DNA of 64,000 bases from Aquatica leii (Eukaryota > Arthropoda > Insecta > Coleoptera > Lampyridae): the NCBI GenBank assembly GCA_035610365.1, contig CM069435.1, forward strand, positions 7,156,001-7,220,000. The letters run 5' to 3'. Position numbers and translations under genes: made by a program. The notes beneath the pieces were generated by a model that did no database searches, had not been told where the DNA came from, and saw nothing but the letters and a program-made list of their open reading frames with translations. Positions 1 to 11,689 of the stretch are shown here, piece after piece; position 1 is the stretch's first letter; each line of letters starts with the position of its first letter.

Positions 1-890
1 ACTTGAAATAAATATTTGTTCGTGCATGGTCGAGATAAAAAAGTGTTGGATATCTTGTATGAACTGATGGAGAATGAAAATTTAATTTTTGAAGAGAAAT
101 TGGGTCATCTATTTCATTAGAGATTAGTTTTTTCTAGAAGTTGCTCATTGTTACAGTTACGTAGTTCATTTAGAGATTTTAATGAGAGCAGTTGAAGTAA
201 ATTATCATAAGTTATTTCAACTGGTGGATAAGATCCTATCATCTTAAAATAAATATACTTTAAAAATTTCTGTTGGATTTTTCAATGCGAGTTTTTTGAT
301 TCTGGTAGATAGGATCCCATATCAGTGAACAATATTCTAGTCTGGACCGGACAAATGCGTAGTATAATGTGTAAATTGCATGAATGTTTGAGAAGCTTCG
401 AGAATTGCGAACAACGAAACTTAGCATGTTTATAGAAGAAGAACACACTGAATCTATATGCAAGTTAAAAGTAAGTTCTTTATCAAAAATAACACCTAAG
501 TCTTTAATATTGTCGCATCGAGTAACTGATAAATTACGTATAAAATAACAAAATTTAGTTGTAGTCGATTTACGATTAAAAGAAACAACTTTACATTTAG
601 CGAGATTAAGATTTAAGTTATTTAAACAACACCAGTTGTCAATTTTTTGAAGGTCGCTTTGAATTGCAAAACAATCATTAGTTGTGTAAACAGCTCAAAA
701 AATTTTTAGATCATCAGCAAACAGCAAACGTTTTGATTTTATTACGTCATTGATGTCATTAATAAATATCAAAAATAAAAGAGGCCCAAGATTTGATCCT
801 TGTGAGACTCCAGAAGAAGCTTGAAAAGGAGAAGTATATCCGCAAAAATTAATGTTAAGAGACGGTTCCGAAGGTACCATCCCCATTGTT
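1..890 (-). mobile_element. Jockey/CR1-like LINE, 3' half (RT to C-terminus)
   Basis: On the minus strand this reads as the later part of a non-LTR reverse transcriptase. The fingers/palm motif GVSQGSNLGPLLFLIF lies near 770-815, followed by LLFADDLKIF at 695-725, which holds the catalytic FADD. The thumb motif YCSLIWDPIYQ follows at about 300-345. The last 260 bases resemble the C-terminal tail usual in Jockey/CR1 LINEs (leucine-rich, ending in a HARTN-type motif). The reading frame changes between pieces, so the copy is dead. The 5' end is lost near 890, as in normal LINE 5' truncation. The 3' end runs off the window start, so the tail and target duplication cannot be seen. Seen: motifs and order. 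Known: RT family architecture. The Jockey versus CR1 assignment is uncertain. Confidence 0.8.
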
Positions 891-1029
891 TAGGCTCTTA
901 TGTGATACAAATAAAAGATTTCTTGCGGTTACGATAATTTTAATTTTAACATCATAAACCACTACTTCAGTAGAGTTCGTACAAACGGTCAGCATAGAAC
1001 AGCGGCTGGCGCAAAAGTGGTTGCTGTGC

Positions 1030-1960
1030 TGACCGATTATAACAACGCACTAATGTTATTAAAATCGCGATACGAAAACAATCGGTTAATAATTAAAACT
1101 CATTTAGATTCAATCTTTTAATTTACCGCACGTTGCAAAAGATTCAGCTTTATCAATTCGAAAATTTTTAGATACATTAAACACTCACTTAAGCGCTTTA
1201 GAAACATTAGGCCTTCCTATTGATGCATGAGACGCAGTTTTGATTCATTTTATTAGTTCCAAACTAGACATTGCAGGGAAGAAAGAATGGGAATCTAATA
1301 AATTTGACGCGAAACTTCCTACATATGCAGAAATACATGACTTCTTGACAAAACGCAGTTTAGTTTTAGAATCAATTGCAGCTGATACCAATTTTACAAG
1401 AAAACCATTTATTCCTAGTCTTCAAGAAATCATGTATAATCGTAAACTGGAAATATCCAATAATTTTCTAACCGCAAAGATAAGTAAATGTCTAATCTAT
1501 AAGGAAACTCACGACGTGTATCAGTGCTCGCGATTTAAAAGATTAAGTCCAGAATTACGTTATAATGAAGTTATTAAACACACAATTTGTATTAATTGCT
1601 TAGGAAATCACCATATAAGCAAGTGTCATTGTGAATATCTTATTTCAAATCACGCAATTCCAAGTATCTCTAATGTTTGCGATAATAACTGCACATTATC
1701 AAAGGCAGTAGTAAATAACCATTGTAAAATATTAAACCCAGTAGAGACTCTTCTATCAACAGCAAGAATTCAAATTGAAGATCACAATGGATTTTTGCAT
1801 AATTGTAGGTGTTTACTAGATGTAGGTTATAAAAATCATTTTATTTCAGAAGCGTTATGTAAGAAATTAAAACTAAAGCCTGATCAAATAAATATTCCCA
1901 TTATGGGCATTAATCAAATTCAATCATCAGTAAATCAATCGGTTAATATTCTTATATAAT
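1030..1960 (+). pseudogene. BEL/Pao gag and protease remnant
   Basis: The first part resembles the DUF1759 region of BEL gag proteins, with motifs such as LTDYNNALMLLKSRY and, later, FISSKLDIAGKKEWE. A cysteine/histidine knuckle region follows (CINCLGNHHISKCHC, about 1590-1632). A retropepsin-like stretch comes next (CLLDVGYKNHFISEALC, about 1808-1860), at the place where BEL elements carry their DSG-type aspartic protease. These domains normally package element RNA and cut the polyprotein. This is a fossil fragment and is not expected to be functional. Confidence 0.8.
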
Positions 1961-2439
1961 CACGATGCGGAAATTTAAATTGTTTAGTAATAAAGGAAAT
2001 AACAAGCAAACTGCCCCATCAAAATATATCTCAGTTTATTCATATTTCAAAAAATATTATTTTGGCCGATCCTACATTTGCTTTCCCTAATAATATAGAA
2101 ATTTTAATTGGTGCACAATTATTTTGGGATGTATTAATGCTAGAAAAAATTCAAATTTCCAAAGACCAACCGTTTTGGCAAAGAGCAAAATTGGGTTGGG
2201 TAGTAGGTGGTACAATTCAAAATAAACTTCTTTAATCACAAAACAAGCTACAATGTAACTTAAATATTAAAGCATTAGACACATCTATTAAAAATTTTTG
2301 GGAATTTAAAGAAACAAATACTATAAAGGTTTTATCTAAGAATGATCAAACATGCGAAGCTCATTTTATTGGTACTTACGCGAGATCTGCAGATGGTAGG
2401 TTTATAGTACCTTTACCATTAAAAGATGACCCAATGCAA

Positions 2440-3845
2440 TAAGGGAATCTAAGGAACCGGCAGTATCTCTAGAAAAAAAGTTAAATAAAAACCCGCAATT
2501 ACAAATAACGTACCGCAATTAGGACACATGGAATTATTAGATTATAACTCATTGCAAAAAGAAATGAATCCACAGTTTTTTTTACCTCATCATGCCGTAT
2601 TAAATAATAATAGTAGTACAACAAACGTGAGAGTAGTTTTCGACGGTTCCGCAAAATCGACATCAAATGTTAGCTTAAAAGATTTATTAATGGCAGGTCC
2701 TACTATTCAACAAGACCTTTGTTTAATTCTCTTAAGATTCCGCACTCATACAGTTGCTTTTACCGCAGATATTAAAAAAATGTACAGACAGGTTCTTATT
2801 CACGAATCCGATAGAAAATTTCAAAAAATTATTTGGCGCAATGATCCACAAGAAGAATTAAAAACTTATCAATTAGCAACAGTAACTTACGGTACTACTT
2901 CTGCTCCTTTTTTAGCTATACGTTCGCTTTATCAAATTTCCTTAGAACATCAATCAGTTTATCCTACAGCATCAAAAGTAATACGCAATGATTTTTATGT
3001 TGTCGAGTTGTTAACAGGAGCTAATACTGTTGACGAAGCAATCATGTTAGGGAATGAAATTATAAAATTCTATTGATATTATCAAAAGGTCAATTCGATC
3101 TAACAAAATTTGGTTCACACAATAATAAACTGTTAGAAACTATATCAACATCTGAAAATACAATAATCGACTTTATAAAAGATGCAGAATCTAAAACTTT
3201 AGTTTTAATATGGAGCCAACGTACTGATACGTTCAAATACAAAATAACAAAAAATTCGATTTCTAATAATTAACAAAAAGAATATTGCTCTCTCAAATAT
3301 CACAAAGATTCGATCCTCTATGTTTAACAGGTCCAATTATTACGACAGCAAAATTAATTATGCAAACACTTTGGACTCTAAAATTAGAATGGAACGATCC
3401 AATACCTCTAAAATGCAAATGGTTTCAATTTGTTGATGTTTTACAAGCTCTTGAAACAGTTGAGATTCCGCGAAGAGTAACTTGTTTGCAACCTTTTTAA
3501 TTTGAAGTGCATGGATTTGCAGATGCCTCTGAATCCTGTTTCGGTGCATGTTTGTATTTACGTACAGTCAATCAAGATCAAAACATTTCTGTGAATTTAT
3601 TATGTTCTAAATATCTTTACCACGTTTGGAACTCTGTGCAGCTTTTTTACTGGCCGAATTACTAAATAAAGTAATTCCAGTTTGATAGTTAGACATTTAT
3701 CAGACATATCTTTGGACAGACTCGATGATTGTACTCGCTTGGTTAGTATCACAAATTCAAAATTTAACCACCTCTTACGAATGGCGTCACGTTCCTTCAA
3801 GTTTTAACCCTTCTGATTTAATTTCACGTGGCACCACCTCACTTT
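2440..3845 (+). pseudogene. BEL/Pao reverse transcriptase and RNase H remnant
   Basis: The stretch at 2528-3076 carries the BEL-type RT signature: RVVFDGSAKSTSNVSLKDLL, then TADIKKMYRQVLIH (first catalytic Asp region), then a TYGTTSAPFLAIRSLYQ segment that matches the BEL FG/YG..S.PF motif. The following pieces to about 3845 resemble the RT connection and the RNase H region, including a WRHVPSSFNPSDLISRG-type end typical of BEL pol. It lies between the gag-protease and integrase remnants in the expected order. Fossil, multiply broken. Confidence 0.85.
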
Positions 3846-4059
3846 AATGTATAACATCCGATTTATGGCTGCATGGTTCAAAGTTTTTATTAAATGACAC
3901 ACACAAATGGCCAAGTAACTTGCTTAAAGACAATAATTTTGATTTTTCCAAACAAAGAAATATCAAATTTGCTACATGTACTACAACAACTACAAACAAT
4001 ATTTTTAATCATTTAAAAAATAACAAGAAACTTCCACGAAATAATAAAATGATTTCATT

Positions 4060-4367
4060 AAACCCATAACACATATACTTGTTAGGCAAGGACATCTCCA
4101 CCAATTACATTCGGGTCCACAAGCTACACTAGCCACTTTAAGGCTAAGGTATTGGCTAATCTCAGGACGAAATATTGTAAGAAAAATTATTAATAAATGT
4201 GTGACATGTTTTCGAAACAACCCTAAAATGCTCAAACAAAAAATTGGCGACTTACCAAAAGAAATATTAGAACTAACTCGACTTTTCTTTAATACGGGAG
4301 TTGATTACGCCAGTCCACTTAAAATTAAGGAAAGTCGCGGACGCGGAAGAAAACGTCAAATTAAACT
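4060..4367 (+). pseudogene. BEL/Pao integrase, N-terminal remnant
   Basis: This holds an H..H / C..C zinc-binding layout (histidines near 4097-4112, then CVTCFRNNP near 4198-4225), followed by DYASPLKIKESRGRGRKRQ (about 4303-4360), which matches the start of the BEL integrase catalytic core around its first Asp. The nested LTR-like insertion begins directly after it. Fossil. Confidence 0.8.
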
Positions 4368-5452
4368 TGTAACGTACCGTTAAAGTTCATTACATTTAAA
4401 ATTCAATTTTGCATTCGTTTATTTTCTGCAACTTATATTGTACTTAAATTTATTCAGTTTCGAATCGACCGACCAATTGATTTTTGTTCGCACTTCCGTT
4501 TGAGCCATCTTGAGGCTTACACGTCGTAGTGGTGCAAGGAAGACAAATTTTCCTAATTATGGTGTAAATACGCATACAAATTAATTTTTATTCATTCCAA
4601 CTAATTGCTGGTGAGTTTATCTTTATTTCGATATAATGTTTCTATTGAATTCAACATTTGTAGTGATTTCACAATGTTACGCAATACAATTAGACAAAGG
4701 AATTGATTACAAGACCGTTGTATCTAAAGCAACGTAAGTAATTTCATGTCGATTAGAAATCATTCTAATTATCTATATTTAGGATCTTCTTTTTTTATTA
4801 TTTACCAGATTTTTTCTTTATGGAGTTTTTATTTACTGCATTTATATCCTTTGGTTTTATGCCTGCTGTTTTGCTTTTCAATCTACATTTGGTTGATTCG
4901 TGGTTTTGTGCTGGAAGAAGTTTATAAAATTATATACTTCATAATTTCATCAAAGAATGTGCTAAAAATAGAAGATATGAGATAACGTCATATCATATAT
5001 GGTGAGTCAAATGGAATTTATGCTACTACTTAAATTTAAGTTAATTAAATTGTGTTATCAAAAGCTGTTCGGAATGCATACTCCGTAACAAATTAAACGT
5101 TTATTGCTTTTGAATTTAATATCAATTAATAATTAGGTATAAGATTGTATGCTTTTTATTTATCACCAATATCAAGGTGATTGGCGCCCAAATATTGTTT
5201 TAATCCAAATATTGTTTTAATTCAAATAATGTTAATTTGTTCTTTAGTGTAAATAGTTAGTGTAAAATGTTATATTTGCAAATAAACTAAAGGAATTCAC
5301 GCCTGTGTATTTTATTTTCATTCAGGCTCACACCCAGAGGTCTGTGTTCCGACTGCCGTGGTAAAATAAGTATTTTTGCTTTCAATAAATGTATATTTAT
5401 ATTTTGAACGTATTTTCATATTTTTATTGTATGTTTTTATATTTTTATTACA
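4368..5452. repeat. Nested LTR-like insertion (probable solo LTR)
   Basis: A 1,085-bp block begins TGTAACG and ends TTACA. It is flanked by the 4-bp direct repeat AACT (4364-4367 and 5453-5456), as LTR retrotransposon insertions make. It sits inside the BEL integrase, whose motifs resume right after it. It contains no element protein. AATAAA-type signals are present (for example near 5280) and there is a short tandem motif around 5190-5235. TG...CA ends, a short target duplication and absence of coding sequence fit a solo LTR left by LTR-LTR recombination. A TGGCGCCCAA string near 5183, resembling a tRNA-Lys primer site, is a mild argument for some internal sequence being present. The parent family is unknown. 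Confidence 0.65.
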
Positions 5453-5456
5453 AACT

Positions 5457-6190
5457 CGTGTCAGAAACAACTTCTGAATCATTTTTAAACACTCTTAAAC
5501 GTTTTATTGCAAGGCGTTGAATGATTACAAATCTATATTCGGATAACGGAACTACTTTTGTAGGAGCCTATCGTGAATTAAGGGAACTATTCAGATCAAA
5601 TTCGTTTACAAATATCATACAAAATTTAGCTGAAAAAAGTATTACGTGGCATTTTATTCCACCACGAGCTCCATATTTTGGCGGACTGTGGGAAGCAGGC
5701 GTGAAAAAGGTAAAATATCATTTAAATAGAGTTGTTAGAGATACATTATTGACATATGAGGAACTTTATACTCTTTTGGCACAAATTGAAGCATGCTCTC
5801 GACGACTTTTCTCCATATCTAACGATCCAAATGATCTCTCCGTTCTAACTTCTACGCATTTCCTCAATGGAGATTTACTGATTATCCCAATTGAAGAAGA
5901 TGTCACCAATATTCCAACCAATCGTCTTACACGTTGGCAACACATTTGCAAAATCAAACAACATTTTTGGAAACGTTGGTCAACAGATTATTTAACGGAA
6001 TTACATCCTCGAAGTAAATGGCATGCACGTGCATTCAACCAGTAGTAGGCACAATGGTTCTTCTACGCGACGAACAACTTCCACCTAACCAATGGGCATT
6101 AGGAAGAATAATCGAAATATATAAAGGAAATGATGACTTAGTGCGAGTAGTGTCAGTTAAAACAAATAATGGTATCTTCAAAGTGCAGTG
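5457..6190 (+). pseudogene. BEL/Pao integrase core and C-terminal domain remnant
   Basis: After the nested insertion the integrase resumes with FLNTLKRFIARR, then LYSDNGTTFVGAYRELRELF (second catalytic Asp region) and WHFIPPRAPYFGGLWEAGVK (the conserved region that carries the catalytic Glu). The piece near 6050-6190 reads as a DUF5641-like tail (LPPNQWALGRIIEIYKGND), typical of the C-terminus of BEL pol proteins. Fossil. Confidence 0.87.
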
Positions 6191-6249
6191 ACTAAATTGT
6201 GTTTGTTACCAATAAATTAGTGTTTTAATGTTTTTGATAATTAAACGCT

Positions 6250-6640
6250 AATATTAAATCTAATTTACGAAATTTGGTTTTCTACTAATTGGTAGTTTTC
6301 TTCTTTTAGGCAAACGCCGTTTTGGCGACAGATTTGAAAAAAATATTCTAACCTATTTAAATAGAAAAAAAATTTAATGTTGTCATAAAATATTTGAATG
6401 TCTTCAATTTTATTAAATAGGAATTCCATGAATTTTTGCCATGTTGCAGGGGCATTAGTGATACCATACATTAATCTGTGTACATGGTTTTTTTTGGATC
6501 ATTTTAGAAAGAGCTTCCTCAATGTTAGGAATTGGGTAGTGATCGATTTAAAAAAAAAATATTTTAGGTGAGTTTATAGTCTCCTCAAATACGAATCTTA
6601 TTATTGGGTTTGTGTAGAATTAGAACGATCGAATATTCCA
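6250..6640 (-). pseudogene. Gypsy-type reverse transcriptase scrap
   Basis: On the minus strand a short piece reads YPIPNIEEALSKM followed by YGITNAPATWQKFMEFLF, which matches the Ty3/Gypsy RT segment around the FGL.NAPATFQ motif. No other domain or LTR is visible nearby. It is a small, old and broken fragment on the opposite strand to the BEL element that it abuts. Confidence 0.65.
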
Positions 6641-6664
6641 TTCTGAAAACGTGGTGGGTCTCGG

Positions 6665-6845
6665 ATGTTGCATTAATATTTGAAAATTTTATCTTCTGCA
6701 AAAAGCCTTCAAGAAGAAGCGCATGGATTTTTTGAAGATGGTACGGATGCAGCTGCTGCTCTCTAAGGATTCTAGAAATTGTTGATTTTGGACAAGCAAA
6801 CTGACCAGCAAATTTTAGGACACTTGTAGAATGATCTGTTTTCTA
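6665..6845 (-). pseudogene. DDE transposase N-terminal fragment
   Basis: The minus strand gives an open stretch with FACPKSTISRILREQQLHPY followed by HLQKIHALLLEGF. The helix-turn-helix plus HPYH.QK..ALL motif is characteristic of a widespread insect mariner-related transposase group, in which it is followed by a catalytic DDE domain. Only this ~55-residue piece is visible and the catalytic domain is absent. It directly adjoins the Gypsy scrap at 6250-6640 on the same strand. The assignment rests on one motif. Confidence 0.55.
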
Positions 6846-6849
6846 AATT

Positions 6850-7395
6850 TTTCTAAAATTATTTACACATTTTACATAAATTTCTATCAAATACTAGGAA
6901 AATATAAAGCATTGTAGTTTCTCCTATTAGGAATTCTTCTATTTAGAAATCTTTTTTCGTAAAGCTTTTTGGTTTCCAAGGCATTACGTGATGCAAGCTT
7001 GTACATTAAATGCATGTCGGTTTATTCAGCAAACATAAATTCCGTCATCAATTAACTAACCATGAAGAAAAATACGGCATTGACATTAATTTTCAACTGA
7101 CAGTGGGTTAAATATCTTTATCTAAATTGGTACATGTCAGAAAACCATAGCAATAAAGTTTAAATTTTATAAAGATAACAATCAATGCAAAAAAACATAT
7201 TAAACAAAAATATTGATTCATTTGATCCACTATAAATGTATTGTACAGACCAATTACAAAGAACTGACAAATCATTTTTTTTGTTAATTTGAGATACTGA
7301 ATTTATTATAGGACTACTACGTTTACTGACGGTTAAAACCAAACGATAATTTTTTAGGGTGGCTTAATGAGAATTTAGTACATTTTTTTTAATGT
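6850..7395. other. No recognised gene
   Basis: AT-rich sequence. A 60-codon open stretch on the minus strand (7160-7342) has no recognisable motif and I do not call it. Confidence 0.5.
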
Positions 7396-7417
7396 TCTTA
7401 TTAGATCAAGGAGCGGC

Positions 7418-7451
7418 CTGATGAAGCGTTGGTTAATCAACACGAAACGTC
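7418..7451 (+). ncRNA. Hammerhead-like core motif (Penelope-type)
   Basis: The core string CTGATGA (7418-7424) is followed by a stem GTTG (7428-7431) / CAAC (7438-7441) with a six-base loop, then GAAAC and GTC (7444-7451). This is the order of a hammerhead ribozyme core with a minimal stem III, in the form found near Penelope-like elements. Stem I pairing is weak (about two pairs) and stem II has one mismatch, so this is probably a decayed copy. No Penelope protein is visible next to it. Confidence 0.4.
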
Positions 7452-7499
7452 GCAAGTAAACTGAACGAATTGTTTCCTTGTTTCCTCCTAAAAAGAAAA

Positions 7500-9239
7500 A
7501 TTAATCTGAACGATACTCTACGTTTACAAAAACCTATAACACTAATATTGTTTGAATTTGAACTTTTTTTTATAGAAAAATTTCTATTACTAATTTAATG
7601 AGGTTCTCAATTGGAGAAGGTGGATCAAAATAGGTCTTCTAGGTAATTATTTTTAAACTTCTAACTGCGGTTGACGTCCATTACCGTTTGCTAAAAGATC
7701 TTCATCATCATTAGAATCTTCTTCTAAATCATCATTTGGAGAAGTAATATAAACGTCACTAGCTCAAAACTTTTTATACTCAAACCAAATTAATTAATTC
7801 TTAAGTAGTATAACACCTGAAACATCAAAAAATATTTTAACTTTATAATCTATTTTGCTTCTCAAAGACGTATATCACTTTTTTAATGTCTATTAATTTT
7901 AACTATTTAGAAATTGATTTTTAACTAATTAATTAATCTTATAAGTAAGTACATAAGTGATTTCTACCTGTGTATTTTTTTATTAAAGAACCTGTTGACT
8001 AAATTTTTACAAATTATTAAAGTAACTCAAAATTATTGTTTACAAACTTTTGTTATCGACTAAATTGATGCTGTTTAATGTTATTATTGACTTATTTATG
8101 CAAACTGTTTTTGAATTGCATTGCATTGTTTATTTGTATTATGCTTTTTGTATAATTATAATTGTAATTTTGCACAATTATAAGAAAACGTACTGTAATA
8201 AGGATGATTACATATTTCGTGTAGATAATTGCGGCGGTTGTTATACTGTAGATGTTTGCGCTTGCAAAGTATGAACAAAAATCTATTAAGAGCTTGGTAA
8301 TTGCACAAACATTTACCAAGTTTGTTACACAAAATAGGAAACTGAACAATTTTCAAATCTGAATGGCAAATCAGTATGTGCAGCTCAGAGGTGATTTTAA
8401 AGTGGTATATAATTTGAAAACGTGACTAAGATTAAAACAATACTATTTAATACACTTTGTAGGACTGTAGAAAAGTACTGTGCATCTTTTTTTTATTTAA
8501 ATTGGCAATAGCAGTACGGTAATTTATGCTTGTGTATCTGAGTTGATTTTTTCACAAAAACGCTTTTTCAATGCTGGGATGCATGACTTTTAGTTGAAAA
8601 ACTAAATAACGCGTTTGGTCTGTTACCACAAATTAAACTTTTGTGCATTTTTAAAACGTCATAATTACTATTAAATATTGTAACGAATTTTAAAACTAAT
8701 TTATTTAAACTATTTACACGTAATTTAGATGTGATTATTATAAATGTAACTCATAAAAGACAATAGAAGCTAAGGTAAAATAACAAATTAAAAATTTTAT
8801 AGAAACTTATTTATCACTGTAACCGTATACCAGTATAATCAGTCATTTGATCCACTTGTTTATTTATACTTGGTACACGCGTTAAACACTTTATTTATTT
8901 AGACCAACACAATATTCTTAACATTTCAGACTTCTGACTAGACTAAACTCCAACTTCCTGCGGATATTTTTTATAGCGTTATTTTATCTAGATTTAGAAC
9001 ATTCCATCTCTTTTGATAATGGTCTTGAAGCGTCCAAATACTTCAAAAACACTTCAATATACATAGACTTCATTATTTATATTAAATACGATTTAACTTT
9101 TTAAGTTTGTTTATAAGTTTGTATACTTTATACTAAATTCAATATCACTAAAACCTTTTGTTTTTTTTAAATTACACAAATTTTTTATTAAAAATGTTGA
9201 TTTTTTGTTTATTTATTAACATTAGACTTAAATTACATT
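7500..9239. other. No recognised gene; AT-rich
   Basis: Short open stretches at 8050-8274 (+) and 8092-8356 (-) are overlapping, hydrophobic and of AT-driven composition. The minus strand at 7640-7760 gives a short acidic stretch (DDLEEDSNDDEDLL) with no further support. Confidence 0.5.
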
Positions 9240-9640
9240 CACTTCTAAAATCTCTCAATGCCTTTAATTTTGCATAAATCGCCCGTACCTTGGAAGCAAA
9301 GATTACCCCAAACCATGAATCTCTACCATGGCTTTCTTTTTTTGGTTTTCGATTGTCTCACAAAAACTCGTTGCTTCTGCCAAAACGTTTCGAATTTGGT
9401 TTCATCACTCTACAAAACTTTCTACCAATCTTTTACAGTCCAGTTTTAATGCATTCGTGCTCACTAAAGTCTCTTCTGCCCATTTTCTTTGTATTACAAC
9501 GGTTTGCGAGCGGCCATGCTTCTGGTATCAGCGTTTCACTGTGGTCACTGAGCTTTTTTTGTAAAGTAACTGCAACTGATGTCTTACCCATACCGATAGG
9601 TTTCTTTATAGCTAATTTTCACAAAAAATAATACCTGTTA
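9240..9640 (-). pseudogene. Tc1-like transposase relic
   Basis: On the minus strand SDETKFETFWQKQRVFVRQ is followed by a MVWGNLCFQGTGDLCKIKGI-like stretch. This matches Tc1-family transposases, where SDESKFE (second catalytic Asp) is followed by a VWG segment and a G.G.L..I motif. An upstream piece (about 9480-9560) resembles the preceding linker. The frame shifts between pieces and no terminal repeats were found. The plus-strand open frames across the same bases (9258-9631) are shadows. It is a dead fragment of a plain DNA transposon. Confidence 0.6.
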
Positions 9641-11689
9641 TTGCCGATAACATTTTTTAAATTACTCTATTTAGAACAACTGGTAATTTCCTTTTGCATA
9701 ATAAATCACTTACCTATAAACTTGTCAAAATAAATTATATAGTCTGCTAAAACTTCTGCAATTAGAATTATATTCTTAAGTTTAATAAAACATAACTTTA
9801 TAAAAAAGTTTAAACTGAAAGTTCAGCAAATCAGGTCGACTCTGCATTATAAGAATTGAAAAGGCGGACTTTTATCTGATACCAAACAGAACTCAATCAT
9901 AAATCTCGCAAAAACTTAATTTAATTTTTTGATGGCGAACTGCATATTTAGAGAACACATAAGAAAGCATTGAATATGTAAAAACTATTTAAAAAAAAAT
10001 TTACATGTTTAACCAAAGACTTTCTGGCTTCGGTCAACTTAAGCAAACTTGTTTATTTATATCAGAACACATTTTTTAACTAAGCTTACAAAATTGAGCA
10101 ATACGTTGAAAATTGTTGTCCATAGGTTTTTACCACACATACCATCTCGCAAAGAATTTTGAATTGGAAACTTTCATAAATGAAATTTGAAATTTTGATT
10201 TGGGAATAACCACTCTGACTCTATATATATTAAAAATCTGTTTCAATTGCTACTGCTTAATAAGACGATAACTTAATTATTTCTGACGGAAGAGTTCTGA
10301 ACATCTAAACCTGAGAATCCACTTTCTATGGCGTAATCAGCGACGTAGTCAAATTAAAAAAATGAAGTACTTACATGAATTAATTTTTGCGTAGGAAGGG
10401 CATACAAAAACACGCTACGCTTTTTTTATGGTTACGTTCTGTGCCTCAAGCGTGTACTTTATCAGGTCGCTAAAATTAAATTAATACGTAAGTCAAAAGC
10501 TAAATTAATTACAGAGACAATGTCACACATTCTAGAGAAAAGTAGAGAATTCTAATAATTTAGTTTAATTACTTTTCTTTGACAATGATGTTCTAAGCCA
10601 CCTTTCTTCTTTCCTCTTCTTTCCAGCCTTTACGTTGTCACATGTAAGAAATAAAACGAACAAAACCTGAATATTGTGTTGCTAAATATAAACAAATGTA
10701 ATGGTCAAAGGTACCAAGGTTTTTTTAATATTGATATAAAAGACATTTTTTGACTTAAACTGTCTGTCTGAAATTTAGAGTAAAGTTAGTGTTAGTGTTG
10801 TTATTAAATCCTAGAGATGTTCATCGGTAAGTCAAGATCGAATTTTATTTTGAATGAAGTTAATCTTGGAAAAAACTACTTCACAAATATATATATACCC
10901 AAACATAATAAGAAGTTTCAAATTTAATTTTTTACTTCTAGGCATTTATTGTTTTACTCGCTCTTTACGTGTTCGAAAACCGCTGTAAACGTTCGTGTAT
11001 CTAGTCCTATTTTAAGACAACTGAGTAGTTTTCTTTCTGCTGAATTTTTCTTGGCAGGAATTTTTGTTACGCTTTTAGCGAATGTCCTAAAGGAAACATA
11101 TTCAAGGTATTGGTCAGATTCGGCATTTGTGGTTAATTACGCGACGTTCCCAGCAAATTTTGCGAGTTTATGGGTACAAATACAGCATTATATTTTGCTG
11201 TTTTCGGGATATATATGTAACTTGTTGAGTTTACCTTGTTTCATAAAATCAGAACGGACGAGAGAAGATCTGTAACGTATTATTCTCAGTAATGAAGAAC
11301 TTTGCTTTATGTACTTTTGTCGTTTTTGTTTGATAATTTGATAAATAAAAGTAGTGGAAGTCACTACAATTGGCTAAGAATTGTTGGTTAGGTAAGTTTT
11401 TGTACTCATATTTTTTTTTAAATTTATTTTCATTGTCGATTGTTGATTTATTTCGCGACTGCATAGTAGATGCGGTAGTTTAATCGAGTACTATTTATAT
11501 TTAAATTAAATTCATTCCCTAGCATTTGTTAGCAATTGAATATAATTAGTTGTATGGTGGGTTTCTTGAACGAAAGGACGTACATTGATATTATAGCTGT
11601 GATATTAATATATTAGTGGAAAAATCTATAATTGTTATTAGTCTACTTGTTTCTCTGTTGGTTTTATTCTTCTTTCTTCTTGAAATAAA
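9641..11689. other. No recognised gene
   Basis: AT-rich sequence. A 108-codon open frame at 10949-11275 (+) is the longest here, but it shows no motif that I recognise on either strand. It may be the shadow of an eroded minus-strand element. I leave it uncalled. Confidence 0.5.

Larger units (their letters stand above)
1005..6195 (+). mobile_element. BEL/Pao LTR retrotransposon fossil, with nested insertion
   Basis: Pieces appear in the order gag (DUF1759-like), zinc knuckle, aspartic protease, BEL-type reverse transcriptase, RNase H, integrase and DUF5641-like C-terminal domain, which is the standard BEL/Pao order. No flanking LTRs of its own are recognisable and the gag start is missing, so both ends are eroded. 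The element is clearly old and carries many breaks (roughly ten or more). It is interrupted at 4368-5452 by another LTR-like sequence, so it was in place before that insertion. No intact product is expected. Confidence 0.88.

Noticed and set aside
7640-7760. Acidic minus-strand stretch DDLEEDSNDDEDLL
   Set aside because: Too short and without any neighbouring domain. Could be an old transposase tail but unsupported.
8050-8356. Overlapping small frames on both strands
   Set aside because: AT-driven composition, no motif, no start context; two strands cannot both be real here.
9258-9631. Overlapping plus-strand frames of 63-113 codons
   Set aside because: Antisense to the Tc1-like relic, which has recognisable motifs on the minus strand.
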